Shown here: piece by piece, positions 17,417-25,686 of the stretch
How positions within the stretch are numbered: the first letter of the stretch is position 1
Layout: each line of letters begins with the position of its first letter
The notes under the pieces: generated by a model
What the model saw: the letters and a program-made list of their open reading frames with translations, nothing else
Database searches by the model: none
What the model was told of the DNA's origin: nothing
Translations under genes and position numbers: made by a program
Source: CAYJXJ01 sp964374095
GTDB taxonomy: Bacteria; Elusimicrobiota; Elusimicrobia; UBA1565; UBA9628
Length of the DNA stretch: 45,153 bases
Direction of reading: 5' to 3'
NCBI GenBank assembly: GCA_964374095.1
Contig: CAYJXJ010000014.1
Coordinates: 1 to 45,153, forward strand

Positions 17417-17462
17417 AGGGTCCTAGGACCCTCTGCCGGCCTAGGCCTTTCGACCTAGGCCG
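17417..17462. repeat. Two adjacent CCTAGG-centred palindromes
   Basis: The 16-base perfect palindrome AGGGTCCTAGGACCCT (17417-17432) is followed 5 bases later by a hairpin with 9-bp arms, CGGCCTAGG (17437-17445) and CCTAGGCCG (17454-17462), and an 8-base loop. They lie between the divergent protease and HAD genes, so they are not terminators of either. CGGCCTAGGCCG occurs again near 43769. Confidence 0.6.
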
Positions 17463-17515
17463 CTTGCCTTGCCGTTGTTCCCATCCGTCCCAGAGAGTCG
17501 CACCCCGAGCGAGCG

Positions 17516-17521
17516 TATAAT
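17516..17521 (+). promoter_or_regulatory. -10 box of the HAD gene
   Basis: A perfect TATAAT 32 bases before the ATG at 17554. The expected -35 position (GAGAGT) is poor. A run of seven G follows 6-12 bases before the start and may serve as ribosome binding site. Confidence 0.45.
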
Positions 17522-17553
17522 GTTCATGTCGTTGTCTTTTATGGGGGGGTCTG

Positions 17554-19503
17554 ATGCGCAACGTCTTCCGGGGGGCGGTCGTCCTCGCCGTAGTCGCGGC
17601 GGGCATTCCATTCTCGGCTTTCGCCCAGTCCGGCTCCGTCCGCGCCCGGCCGGCCGCCGGCGCCGTCAGGACCGCGCCGACCCCGTTGTCGCCCGCGACG
17701 GCCGTCAATCCCGGCCCGAGGACCCCCCGCCTGGCTCCGGCGTTGTCGGCGCCCGCCCGGGCCCCCGCGGCGGTTCCCTACGTCGAACTGCAGGGCGGAC
17801 CCCAAGAGGTCCTGGCCCCCTGGGCCGTCGACGCTCTCTCGGCTGCGTTGGCTCCGGAACTCAAGATCTTGGCCGAACCCGGCTCCGACGGAGGCCACGC
17901 CTCGGCCCGCCGCGTCGAGGATGTCATCACCCGGCGCGAATCCATTCCGGCCGCGGCGCTCGGCGGCGGCGCGCTCGCCCTGGCCGCGGGGCCGTCCTTG
18001 GAGCGCTCCGCCCCGGCTCCGACGGCCCCTTCGGAACGCGTCCCGGCCGCGGCCGGGACTCTGCGGGTTCCCAAGGTCGCGGGACGACTATCGTACGCCC
18101 TGCGGCGGCGGGCCCTTTCGGCCATCGCCCGGCTGACCGGCGCGGTCTTCACTCTGCCCAACATGAGCCCGTCGTTGGAAGCCCGCGTCCTTGAGCGCGC
18201 CGGCGACACGCTGGCGATCATCTCCGATTTGGATCATACCCTCGCCCCCTATGCCAAGCCCATGCCGGCCGAAACCGCCGCGGCCCTGGGCGCGGTGCTG
18301 GACGCGGGCAAGACCGTGGTCCTCATCAGCGAGCGGCCGGCCCTGCCCACCGGAGGCTCCGAGACCTCCGTTCAGGAGTCGCTTTCCAGTCTGCCCCCGC
18401 AGCAGCGCGCCGGACTCATCATCGCGGGGCGCAAGGACGGGGTGATCGCCTCCCTCGATTTTGAAGGGCGGGCCGCCGTGCTCGACCGGGTGGAAGGGTT
18501 CACGCCGTCGGAGCGCCGCGCGATCGAACTGGCCGCCGCCTATATGAAGGAGCATGTCCGTGGATTCGGGGCCGAGCTCCATGACGGGTCCGGGGGCATC
18601 CCGACGGAGGAGCCCGGAAGCCACGCCTACGCCCTGATGCTCAAACCCGGAACTTCCGAGGAAACGGTGGCGAGCCTCGCCCGGGTTTTCCAGCAGACCC
18701 TGGAGTGGAAGGGCCTGAACTACCGCGTCGAGGGGCGCGTGGCGCGGGACTCCCGCGTGCCGCCCTATCTCACTTTCGCCAAATCCGATAAGACGGTCTT
18801 GACCCGCAGGATCGCCGAGCTCGAGGACATCAAGCCCGAGGAGGCTTTGATCCTGGGCGACGCCATGCTGCCCGCGTCGCGGCCGGGACCGGGCTGGTTC
18901 TCACGTCTTCTCCAGCGCCTGGGCGAGAGGCTGGCCGGGACGGCGCCGCGCCGGACCGGCAACTCCACGGACCGCGACATGGAAGCCGCTCTCCCCGGGG
19001 CCTTGACGCTGGCCGTGGGGGGCTCGGCCGATCCGCGCATGAGCAACGCCTTCGTGACCGCGGCCCGCGGTCCCGAGGCGTCGGCCCAGGTCCTCAGGGC
19101 CGCGGCGCGTGCCGGCCGGGCGGGTTTGGAGGAGCGTCGAACGGCGCTCGATATCGCCGCCGTCGCGCGCAAGAGCCTCTCCCTGCCCGCGCCCCTCATG
19201 CACGTGTTGGGCTCCGTGGCCGCGATCGGAACCATGGTCGGACTTTCCTACGCCGCGGCATCGGCCTTGTCGATCACGTTGCTCGGCGGGGCCTTGCTCG
19301 TCGGCCTGCCCGCCTTCCTCATCGGAATGGCGGCCTGGTCGAGCGCCTACAGCCGTCACAAGGGCCTTAAGGTTCTCTACAACCCGGGCCGCGAGATTCT
19401 CGGCCAGGTCCTCGTGGTAGGGGCATTGGCCGCGCTGGCCCTAGGCGTCATCACCGCCTACGCCGCCGCTTCGGCCGCCCTCGGCAGGGTTCTGGGGTTC
19501 TAG
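17554..19503 (+). CDS. Exported HAD-family hydrolase-like protein with C-terminal membrane segments
   Basis: A 649-residue protein. It starts with a clear signal peptide (VFRGAVVLAVVAAGIPFSAF then AQS) and a low-complexity Pro/Ala/Arg region to about residue 200. The middle (about 210-500) is a HAD-like phosphatase: the motif I DLDHTLAPY, motif II around VVLISERP, a Lys in LTFAKSDKTVL, and a late ILGDAMLP followed by GNSTDRDMEAALPGALTLAV, as in Cof-type sugar phosphatases. The end has three hydrophobic stretches (SVAAIGTMVGLSYAAASALS; LLGGALLVGLPAFLIGMAAW; VLVVGALAALALGVITAYAA). The second Asp of motif I is kept, so it may be active. Signal, disordered linker, HAD and membrane tail together are unusual; the substrate is unknown. 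Confidence 0.8.
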   Translation: MRNVFRGAVVLAVVAAGIPFSAFAQSGSVRARPAAGAVRTAPTPLSPATAVNPGPRTPRLAPALSAPARAPAAVPYVELQGGPQEVLAPWAVDALSAALAPELKILAEPGSDGGHASARRVEDVITRRESIPAAALGGGALALAAGPSLERSAPAPTAPSERVPAAAGTLRVPKVAGRLSYALRRRALSAIARLTGAVFTLPNMSPSLEARVLERAGDTLAIISDLDHTLAPYAKPMPAETAAALGAVLDAGKTVVLISERPALPTGGSETSVQESLSSLPPQQRAGLIIAGRKDGVIASLDFEGRAAVLDRVEGFTPSERRAIELAAAYMKEHVRGFGAELHDGSGGIPTEEPGSHAYALMLKPGTSEETVASLARVFQQTLEWKGLNYRVEGRVARDSRVPPYLTFAKSDKTVLTRRIAELEDIKPEEALILGDAMLPASRPGPGWFSRLLQRLGERLAGTAPRRTGNSTDRDMEAALPGALTLAVGGSADPRMSNAFVTAARGPEASAQVLRAAARAGRAGLEERRTALDIAAVARKSLSLPAPLMHVLGSVAAIGTMVGLSYAAASALSITLLGGALLVGLPAFLIGMAAWSSAYSRHKGLKVLYNPGREILGQVLVVGALAALALGVITAYAAASAALGRVLGF

Positions 19504-19524
19504 AACTCCGTCCGGGCGGAGTTC
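19503..19524 (+). terminator. Hairpin directly at the HAD stop codon
   Basis: Perfect 8-bp arms GAACTCCG and CGGAGTTC with a 6-base loop begin at the last base of the stop codon. There is no T-run after it, so Rho-independent termination is uncertain. Confidence 0.4.
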
Positions 19525-19885
19525 CCCGCGGCTCAATTGAGCCGGCCGGCCGCCTGCAATCTTTCCGCGCGCCCTTAAAACCTCGCCGCCGCAGGCCGAC
19601 ATGAGGTTGCCACCTGTGGGTCTATTGGCGGCCCCCTCGGAGGGGGACGCCGGCCGCTCGCCCTGTCGGGACCCTACAAATTTTCAGCGCACCCCGGCGG
19701 GTCGCCCGATCCAAACTCCGTTCGGGAATTTGGTAGAATGGCGCACCCGAAATGAGGGCCGTCCCTGTCGCTCGTAGGCTCGTCTTCTTCCGCTCCATCC
19801 GCTTCAACAAACTCCGGGGCGCGACCGGGGAATTCGGGGTCTCGCTCGCGGCCATGGCGGCATAGTATGTTGGGAGGAGCCTGAC
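19525..19885 (+). promoter_or_regulatory. Intergenic region with an extended -10 upstream of ccsA
   Basis: This 361-base stretch holds no convincing gene. TTTGGTAGAATG contains an extended -10 (TGG-TAGAAT, 19731-19739). It is followed at 19752-19865 by a 37-codon open frame with poor start context, and by GGAGGA ahead of the ccsA ATG. A leader peptide is possible but unsupported. I see nothing else. Confidence 0.4.
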
Positions 19886-20734
19886 ATGGAAGTGATGCTA
19901 TCGAAGGCGGCGCTGGCCTGCTACGTCGCGGCGACAGCCCTGGCTTTCGCCTATCTCCATTGGAAGGACGAACGCCTGAGCCGGTGGATGCTGCGCCTCA
20001 TGGGCGCGGGCCTGGTCCTCCATCTAGCCGCCTTCGGCGTCCGGCTCGAGTCCTTCTGGCGCATCCCCGGGAACCGCTACTTCATGCCCATCAACAGCTT
20101 TTTCGGCGCCCTCTCCTACCTCGCCCTCGCGGTGGCCGTGGTCTTTTTCGTCGTCGAGCGGGAACACCGCCTGGGGATGCTCGGGGCCTTCGTCCTGCCG
20201 TGGAGCACGGTGAGTCTGGGCGCGGCCCTGATCGCGGCCGATCCGGCGATCGCGGGCCTGGTCCCGGCGCTCCAGAGCTACTGGATCAACATCCATCCCA
20301 TGGTCATCATGACCTCCTACGCGGCTTTCGCCAACGCCTTCGGGGTGGGCCTGGCGCTCCTCGTTCAGGAGCGCCAAATCAAGTCCCGAAAACCGACCGA
20401 GTTGTGTTATCGCCTTCCCTCGATCGATGAGCTCGACGTTCTCAACTACCGGATCATCGTGGCGGCCCTCCCGCTCCTCACCGTCGGCATCATCATGGGG
20501 GGGATTTGGGCCTACAACGCCTGGGGCCGCTTCTGGGGCTGGGACCCCAAGGAAACCTGGGCCTTGATCACCGCGCTCATCTACGCGGGCTATCTGCACA
20601 TGCGATTCGTTTCCGGTCTGCGCGGACGCAAGGCCGTGTATGTCTCCATGGTCGGCTTCGCCTCCGTGGTCTTCACCTTCTACGGCGTGAATTTCCTGAG
20701 CCAGCTACACGGCTATCTTTCCGGCGGGGGTTGA
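19886..20734 (+). CDS. ccsA: Cytochrome c biogenesis protein CcsA/ResC-like
   Basis: A 282-residue integral membrane protein with eight or so hydrophobic segments. It carries the haem-handling tryptophan-rich motif WGRFWGWDPKETW (about 213-225) typical of CcsA/CcmC-type haem transporters, with flanking His residues in NIHPMVIMTSYAAF and LSQLHGYL. It would deliver haem to the outside of the membrane for covalent attachment to apocytochromes such as those encoded at 28907-30870. It starts with a good GGAGGA site. The gene just before hemA in many genomes is the related HemX, which lacks the Trp-rich motif; the motif argues for CcsA here. Confidence 0.9.
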   Translation: MEVMLSKAALACYVAATALAFAYLHWKDERLSRWMLRLMGAGLVLHLAAFGVRLESFWRIPGNRYFMPINSFFGALSYLALAVAVVFFVVEREHRLGMLGAFVLPWSTVSLGAALIAADPAIAGLVPALQSYWINIHPMVIMTSYAAFANAFGVGLALLVQERQIKSRKPTELCYRLPSIDELDVLNYRIIVAALPLLTVGIIMGGIWAYNAWGRFWGWDPKETWALITALIYAGYLHMRFVSGLRGRKAVYVSMVGFASVVFTFYGVNFLSQLHGYLSGGG

Positions 20735-20750
20735 TCGACTGGATCTCGAG

Positions 20751-21809
20751 TTGGCGGGCCTGAGCCACAAAAGCGCCCCTCTCATCGTGAGGGAGGCGCT
20801 GGCGCGCATCGGGGCGGGACGGGTGCTCGAGGCCTTGAAAGACTCCGGGACCGGCCAGGGGGTGGTGCTTTCGACCTGCAACCGCTTCGAGGTCTACACG
20901 GTGCGGGGTCCCGACGGCGCCGGCGCGCCGCCGCGAGTCCTGCTGGAGGATCTCTCGGGGCTCGGGCTTAAGCCCCATCTCTACGTCCGCGCGGGCGCGG
21001 AGGCGGTGCGCCATCTCTTCGAGGTGGCGTCGGGACTCGATTCGCTCGTCGTCGGGGAGACCGAAATCCTCGGGCAGGTGCGCGAAGCGTATGAGACGGC
21101 GCAGGCCAGGGGCATGACGGGCAAGGCCACCAATGTTTTGTTCCAGCGCGCCCTCTACGTGGGCAAGATCGTGCGCGCCGAAACGTCGATCGCCGAGGGC
21201 CAGACCTCGGCGGCGGCGGTCGCCGTCCAGATGGCGCAGCGGGTCTTCGGGGAGCTCCGGGAGCGCGCGGTCCTGATCCTGGGAGCGGGCGACGTCGCCG
21301 AGAGCCTGGTCCGCCACCTCAAAAGCCTGAAGGTCGATTCCATCCGGGTCTGCAACCGCACCCTCGGGCGCGCGCGGGAGCTCTGCGGACGCCATGGCCT
21401 GCCCGAGCCCCTGGCCTGGGAGCAATTCCCCTCCTCCCTGGACGCCGTCGACATCCTGATCGCCTCGACGGGCTCGCCCGCCCCGGTGGTGACGCGGGAG
21501 GCGGTGGCCGCCGGCCTGGGCCGCCGGCGCGGGCGGTCGTTGTTCGTCATCGATTTGGCCGTCCCCCGGGATGTCGAAGAGGGCGTGCACGGTCTGGAGA
21601 ACGTCTATGTCTACCGCCTCGAAGACCTGGAGGCCATCGTGAACGAGACCTTGCAGGCCCGCGCCGCGGAGTTCGGCCGCGCGCGCAGTCTGGTCGGCGA
21701 ACGCGCGCGCGAATTCTGGGCTTGGGCCGAGTCCGTGGCCGAGGGCCGCGAGATCAGCCTCCGCCATTCCCGTTCGCCGCGAGACGAGGCCGTGCGGGGC
21801 CCCTCATGA
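20751..21809 (+). CDS. hemA: Glutamyl-tRNA reductase
   Basis: The first enzyme of the C5 haem pathway: it reduces Glu-tRNA to glutamate-1-semialdehyde with NADPH. Seen are GLSHKSAPL, the nucleophile motif STCNRFEVY, GLDSLVVGETEILGQV, the nucleotide-binding LILGAGDVAES and VIDLAVPRD. At about 352 residues it is shorter than the usual 410-450, because the C-terminal helical dimerisation region is reduced. The start is uncertain: TTG at 20751 gives AGLSHK, but the frame remains open upstream, and a CTG at 20739, 8 bases after a G-run, would add a natural beta strand (LDLELAGLSH). It follows ccsA by 16 bases and overlaps the next gene (ATGA). Confidence 0.93.
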   Translation: MAGLSHKSAPLIVREALARIGAGRVLEALKDSGTGQGVVLSTCNRFEVYTVRGPDGAGAPPRVLLEDLSGLGLKPHLYVRAGAEAVRHLFEVASGLDSLVVGETEILGQVREAYETAQARGMTGKATNVLFQRALYVGKIVRAETSIAEGQTSAAAVAVQMAQRVFGELRERAVLILGAGDVAESLVRHLKSLKVDSIRVCNRTLGRARELCGRHGLPEPLAWEQFPSSLDAVDILIASTGSPAPVVTREAVAAGLGRRRGRSLFVIDLAVPRDVEEGVHGLENVYVYRLEDLEAIVNETLQARAAEFGRARSLVGERAREFWAWAESVAEGREISLRHSRSPRDEAVRGPS

Positions 21810-22780
21810 AGATTCTGTTGTTGGCGGCGGCGGCTTGGGGGGCGTTGGCGGCGCGGGCCCCCTACGGGGTGCTGCTCCTGGCGCATGGGGGCGACGAGTC
21901 CTGGAACCGGGAGGTCGCCGCCCTGCGGGACTCGCTCGCCGCCGGACTGCCCATCGAAGCGGCCTTCGGCATGGCCGATCCCAACGCGATCGAGTCGGCC
22001 CTGCGGCGGCTGGAGGCCGCCTCCCCGTTGAAGATCGTCGCCGTTCCTCTTTTCGTCAATTCCTCTTCGGAGGTTCTCGATCAGACCCGCTACGTTTTGG
22101 GGCTGGCCCAGAAACCCTCCGAAACCATGACGCGCGCCGCCCGCGCCCACCCCGGCCATGCCATGCCCCCGTCGCGGCGGGTGGCCTCGAAGCTGCCCCT
22201 GGTGATGACCTCGGCGTTGGATGACCATCCGCTCGTGGCGGAGGTCTTGTCCCAGCGGGCCAAGGCGCTGTCCCAGACCCCGGTACGCGAGACGGTGATC
22301 CTGGTCGGGCACGGACCGGTGGACGATCGCGCCGTCAAGGACTGGAAGCGGGTCCTGCGTTCCCTCGGCGAAGGGGTTCGCCGCTCCGGGGGATTTCGGG
22401 ACGTCCGCGGCGCCCTGCTGCGCGACGACGCCGAGCCCCGGGTCCGCGAACGGGCGGTGCGGGAGCTGCGGGAACTCGTTCGGCGTTCGGCCGCCGGGGG
22501 GCGCGCCATCGTGGTCCCGGTGCTGGTGGCCCGCGGGGGCATCGAGGGCAAGGTCGCGTCGGCCTTGGAGGGCCTCCCCTACGCCTGGGATGGGCGGACC
22601 CTCCTGCCGCACCCGAATATCGAGGCCTGGGTCCGCGATACCGCGGCCTGGGGGGCGCGGCGCGAGGACATGCGCCGCTTCGCCGGGGGCGCGTGGCTGC
22701 GGACGTGGCGTTCCGCAGACAGTGACGCAAACGCCTGCGGCGACGAGGCTCCGGCCTGTGGCGACGCGGGGCGTCCGTGA
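21806..22780 (+). CDS. CbiX/SirB-like chelatase-family protein with signal peptide
   Basis: A 324-residue protein of the sirohydrochlorin chelatase (CbiX) type. It shows YGVLLLAHGGDESWNREV with the metal/substrate His, a second related half with RETVILVGHGPVDDRAV, and HPNIEAWVRDTA at the end. The family inserts Co, Ni or Fe into sirohydrochlorin. The N-terminus MKILLLAAAAWGALAARAP reads as a signal peptide, which is odd for a cytoplasmic tetrapyrrole enzyme. The start ATG overlaps the hemA stop. A middle segment ETMTRAARAHPGHAMPPSRR is His-rich. It could be an exported metal-binding relative, not a true chelatase. Confidence 0.75.
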   Translation: MKILLLAAAAWGALAARAPYGVLLLAHGGDESWNREVAALRDSLAAGLPIEAAFGMADPNAIESALRRLEAASPLKIVAVPLFVNSSSEVLDQTRYVLGLAQKPSETMTRAARAHPGHAMPPSRRVASKLPLVMTSALDDHPLVAEVLSQRAKALSQTPVRETVILVGHGPVDDRAVKDWKRVLRSLGEGVRRSGGFRDVRGALLRDDAEPRVRERAVRELRELVRRSAAGGRAIVVPVLVARGGIEGKVASALEGLPYAWDGRTLLPHPNIEAWVRDTAAWGARREDMRRFAGGAWLRTWRSADSDANACGDEAPACGDAGRP

Positions 22781-23283
22781 CCGGGCTGGCTTTCGTCGCG
22801 GCCATCGCCGCCGCGGCCGCGGCGGAGAACGGGACCGCGGTGATGCGGGCCACCGTGGCGGGTTCGTCCGTCTCGGGCCGGGCCTACTTCCTGGACGCCA
22901 AGAAGGGGCTCAAGATCCTGCTGACGCTCGAGGGCGTCCCGCCCGGGGAGCACGCCCTCCACATCCACGAGTACGGCGATTGCGGCGACGCCGGCCGGGC
23001 GGCGCAGGCGCACTACAATCCGGTCGGCGCCCCGCACGGCAAGGCGATCGAAGACGGTCCCCGGAAGGCCCACGCCGGCGACCTCGGCAACGTGAAGGCG
23101 GGGCCGGACGGCAAGGCCGCCGTGGAGTTGTTCTTGAAGGAGGCGGGGTTGGTGTCCGGACGCTATCCCGTGGCCGGACGCGCGCTCATCCTGCACGAGA
23201 AGAGCGATGATTTCAGCCAGCCCTCGGGCAACGCCGGCGCCCGCATCGCGTGCGGGGTGATCGTGATCGCCCTGCCGCCGTGA
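22777..23283 (+). CDS. sodC: Cu/Zn superoxide dismutase
   Basis: A 168-residue exported enzyme that dismutates superoxide in the periplasm. Motifs: HALHIHEYGDCGD (copper His pair and first Cys), a zinc loop around HYNPVGAPHGK, HAGDLGNV, and LILHEKSDDFSQPSGNAGAR followed by IACGVI with the second Cys and active-site Arg. The N-terminus is a short hydrophobic signal (TGLAFVAAIAAAAAAENG). The GTG start overlaps the preceding stop (GTGA). Confidence 0.92.
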   Translation: MTGLAFVAAIAAAAAAENGTAVMRATVAGSSVSGRAYFLDAKKGLKILLTLEGVPPGEHALHIHEYGDCGDAGRAAQAHYNPVGAPHGKAIEDGPRKAHAGDLGNVKAGPDGKAAVELFLKEAGLVSGRYPVAGRALILHEKSDDFSQPSGNAGARIACGVIVIALPP

Positions 23284-23299
23284 CCCCAGAGGAGGATTC

Positions 23300-23674
23300 A
23301 TGGATATCGTGTGGGCGGTCTTGATGATGGCGTTTGGGACGGTTTCCCTCGCGGGCGACGTGGCCTTCGAGGACCGTTCGCTTCCGCCCGCGGAGTTCAC
23401 GCTGGTGACTATCGAATACGAAGGCAATAATATCTGGCTGCCCAGCCTCATCGCGGTCAAGAAGGGGACCAAGGTGAAGCTCAACCTGATCAACAATGTC
23501 AAGAAAGACCCCAATATCCACGGGGTCTCCGTGACGGCCTTCGGGGTACAGGCCAACGTAACGCGGGGCAAGCCGGAGACCGTGAGCTTCACCGCCGATA
23601 AGCCCGGCATCCACCGGATATTCTGCCACCTGCATCCCAAGCACATCGGGGCCCAAATCCTGGTCCTGGATTGA
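23300..23674 (+). CDS. Periplasmic cupredoxin-like protein
   Basis: A 124-residue protein with a signal peptide (MDIVWAVLMMAFGTVSLAGD) and a cupredoxin fold. The C-terminal FCHLHPKHIG has the Cys-x-x-His pattern of the copper loop, and NIHGVSV supplies an upstream His. It resembles the small copper domains of COX2/nitrous oxide reductase relatives. Electron transfer or copper storage is plausible next to sodC and the cytochrome genes. The site GAGGAGG lies before the ATG. Confidence 0.8.
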   Translation: MDIVWAVLMMAFGTVSLAGDVAFEDRSLPPAEFTLVTIEYEGNNIWLPSLIAVKKGTKVKLNLINNVKKDPNIHGVSVTAFGVQANVTRGKPETVSFTADKPGIHRIFCHLHPKHIGAQILVLD

Positions 23675-24369
23675 CGCCGGTGTCCAAGATCCTCATCATC
23701 GAGGACGACGCGTCCCTCACGCAATTATTGGGGTTGGCGCTGTTTCGGGAAGGCTTCGAAGCCCATTACGCCTTCAACGGATTGGAAGGCTACGACAAGA
23801 TCCTCTCCCTCCAGCCCGACGTCGTGCTGCTCGACCTGATGCTCCCGGGGTTGAATGGAGTCGAGGTCCTGCGCCGCCTCTCCACCAACACGCTCGCCCG
23901 CGACATCCCGGTGATCATCATGACGGGCTACGGCGACCGACCCGACCTGCTGGAGGAAAAACTCCTCGCGTATGGGGCGAGGGAGTATCTGCGCAAACCC
24001 TTTCCGATCAAGTCCTTGGTCTCGAGCGTCAAGCGCATCATCGCTCAGTACCCGCGGCAGGCCCAGCAGCCCCACACCATCTCCAAGGGCGTGGTGAGCC
24101 TCGATACCCAATTTCGCACCCTCAAAGTGGGCGAGCGGATAATCGGCAATGTTTCGCGGCTAAAAGTGGCGGTGTTGCGCCTGATGATCGAGGCCAAGGG
24201 CCCGGTCCGCCGCGAAAAGCTCATCGCCGCGGCCTGGCGCCGGCCGGTGAGCGGCGCCGCTCTCGACAAGGCCATCCAGCGCCTGCGCGAAGACCTCGGC
24301 CCCGAGGCGCGTCGCATCCAGACTTCCGCCGACGGCTACGAGCTTATCGGCGCCCCTGACGCGGCCTGA
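23671..24369 (+). CDS. OmpR/PhoB-type response regulator
   Basis: A two-component regulator of about 230 residues. The receiver domain (5-125) shows the acidic pair IIEDD, the phospho-acceptor Asp in VVLLDLMLPG, the Thr in IIMTGYGD and Lys in LRKPF. The C-terminal winged helix (about 140-230: SRLKVAVLRLMIEAKGPVRR, AIQRLREDLG) fits the DNA-binding output. No histidine kinase is encoded nearby. The start may be TTG 23671 (overlapping the cupredoxin stop) or GTG 23680, which gives the standard SKILIIEDD. Confidence 0.9.
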   Translation: MTPVSKILIIEDDASLTQLLGLALFREGFEAHYAFNGLEGYDKILSLQPDVVLLDLMLPGLNGVEVLRRLSTNTLARDIPVIIMTGYGDRPDLLEEKLLAYGAREYLRKPFPIKSLVSSVKRIIAQYPRQAQQPHTISKGVVSLDTQFRTLKVGERIIGNVSRLKVAVLRLMIEAKGPVRREKLIAAAWRRPVSGAALDKAIQRLREDLGPEARRIQTSADGYELIGAPDAA

Positions 24370-24428
24370 CGCGGCCTGACATAGGCCCTCTGGAGTTTTC
24401 GGTAAAGGGACGGTAAACTATTGGGGAG

Positions 24429-25589
24429 ATGAACCGAGCGTCTCTGCGACGGACCGCGGCGACCTTCCTGGCGGCGGCCTTCCTGGCCCCCCGGGCTCAT
24501 TCGGATTCAACCAACTGGACGGTCACGGTTTCAGCGCAGGAGAGCTACTCGAAATCCGAGATTAAGAGCCAGACGCTCAGCGGGTCGCTGAGCGGCGCGG
24601 GAGGCGTGCAGGGCTGGGCGCCTCCGGCCGGCACGGTAAATTTCAGCGTGACCGTCCAGCTGCGCAAGAGCGTCTGCGCCACCCACTCGCACGTCTTTTA
24701 CAATATCCCCAAGAACGCTCCCTATTACTCAGTTTGGTATACCTTCTTGGGCAACGGCATGCATAACGTCTCGCTCTACGCGGGCAACGTCGGCGGGCAG
24801 GTCATCGCCTCCGAGAACTGCGAGGCCGCCTGCCCCAACGGCTACAGTACCCTGGTGGCCGACTTCGACAGCCATGTGGTGACGAACTCCCAGGAAACGC
24901 GGACCGCGACGGCCGCGGGCAGTTTATTCGGCTCCGCCGGACAGACCGCCTCCGCGGCCTGGTACGCCGCGCCGGGGGCGCTCTACGGGGGGACTTTGGG
25001 CTCCTACCAACACGTTATGGTTGGGGACAATCCGTTCGCGGCGCATGGCCTGCAGGTCAATCCCGACAATGTCTCGGGAACCGTCACCGCGACCTTCTCC
25101 TCCTGCATACCCACGACCGAGGTCTGCGACGGGTTCGACAACAACTGCAACGGCGCGGTGGATGAAGGCTTCGGCACCGCCAGTTGCGGCGTGGGGGTAT
25201 GCTTCACCACCGTGAACACCTGCGACAACGGGGCGCCCCGCACCTGCGAGCCGCTCCCGGCGAGCGAGGGGGAGGCCTGCGACGGCCTCGACAACGACTG
25301 CGACGGGTCGGTCGACGAAGGGTTGGGGACCCTCTCCTGCGGCGTGGGGGCCTGCGCCAACACGGCGCCGGCCTGCTCCGAGGGGACGGCCGGAACCTGC
25401 ACCCCCTTGGCTCCCAACCCCGAGAAGTGCGGGGACGGCGTGGACAACGACTGCGACGGCGTGGTCGACAACGGCTGCACCGCGGGCGCCAGCAACGTGG
25501 GCGCGAAAGCCTCGGCCCCCAACGCCCCCGGCAATTCCGGCGCAGGCCTGTCCAACGCGGCCGCGAACACCTCGAAACCCAAGAAGTAG
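24429..25589 (+). CDS. Secreted Cys-rich protein with MopE-type CDGxDNDCDGxVDEG repeats
   Basis: A 386-residue exported protein. A signal peptide (ATFLAAAFLAPRAHS) precedes a beta-rich domain of about 200 residues with no family I know. Three repeats follow: VCDGFDNNCNGAVDEG, ACDGLDNDCDGSVDEG and CGDGVDNDCDGVVDNG, alternating with Cys-rich spacers. These are the putative metal-binding MopE motifs found in surface proteins of Deltaproteobacteria and methanotrophs; the Asp/Asn ladders suit calcium or copper. The end is a low-complexity Ala/Asn/Lys tail. Its stop codon is the outer edge of the transposable element that follows. Confidence 0.85.
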   Translation: MNRASLRRTAATFLAAAFLAPRAHSDSTNWTVTVSAQESYSKSEIKSQTLSGSLSGAGGVQGWAPPAGTVNFSVTVQLRKSVCATHSHVFYNIPKNAPYYSVWYTFLGNGMHNVSLYAGNVGGQVIASENCEAACPNGYSTLVADFDSHVVTNSQETRTATAAGSLFGSAGQTASAAWYAAPGALYGGTLGSYQHVMVGDNPFAAHGLQVNPDNVSGTVTATFSSCIPTTEVCDGFDNNCNGAVDEGFGTASCGVGVCFTTVNTCDNGAPRTCEPLPASEGEACDGLDNDCDGSVDEGLGTLSCGVGACANTAPACSEGTAGTCTPLAPNPEKCGDGVDNDCDGVVDNGCTAGASNVGAKASAPNAPGNSGAGLSNAAANTSKPKK

Positions 25590-25621
25590 GTGCCAGCAAT
25601 TGGCGAGTTGTCGAGTTCGCC
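25589..25621 (+). repeat. Left inverted repeat of the transposase element
   Basis: It begins GGTGCCAGCAATTGGC and runs into GAGTTGTCGAGTTCGCC. Its inner part can fold (GGCGA with TCGCC, 10-base loop), and GCCA with TGGC pairs around a 5-base loop. Confidence 0.75.
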
Positions 25622-25686
25622 ACCGCCGAGGGATAATTTTCCGGGAACTTTTCCTACCCTTGATCGTATAGGTGTATGGGGAAATC

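Noticed and set aside
19752..19865. 37-codon open frame before ccsA
   Set aside because: No ribosome binding site and no recognisable signal or conserved motif; kept only as a remark on the spacer.
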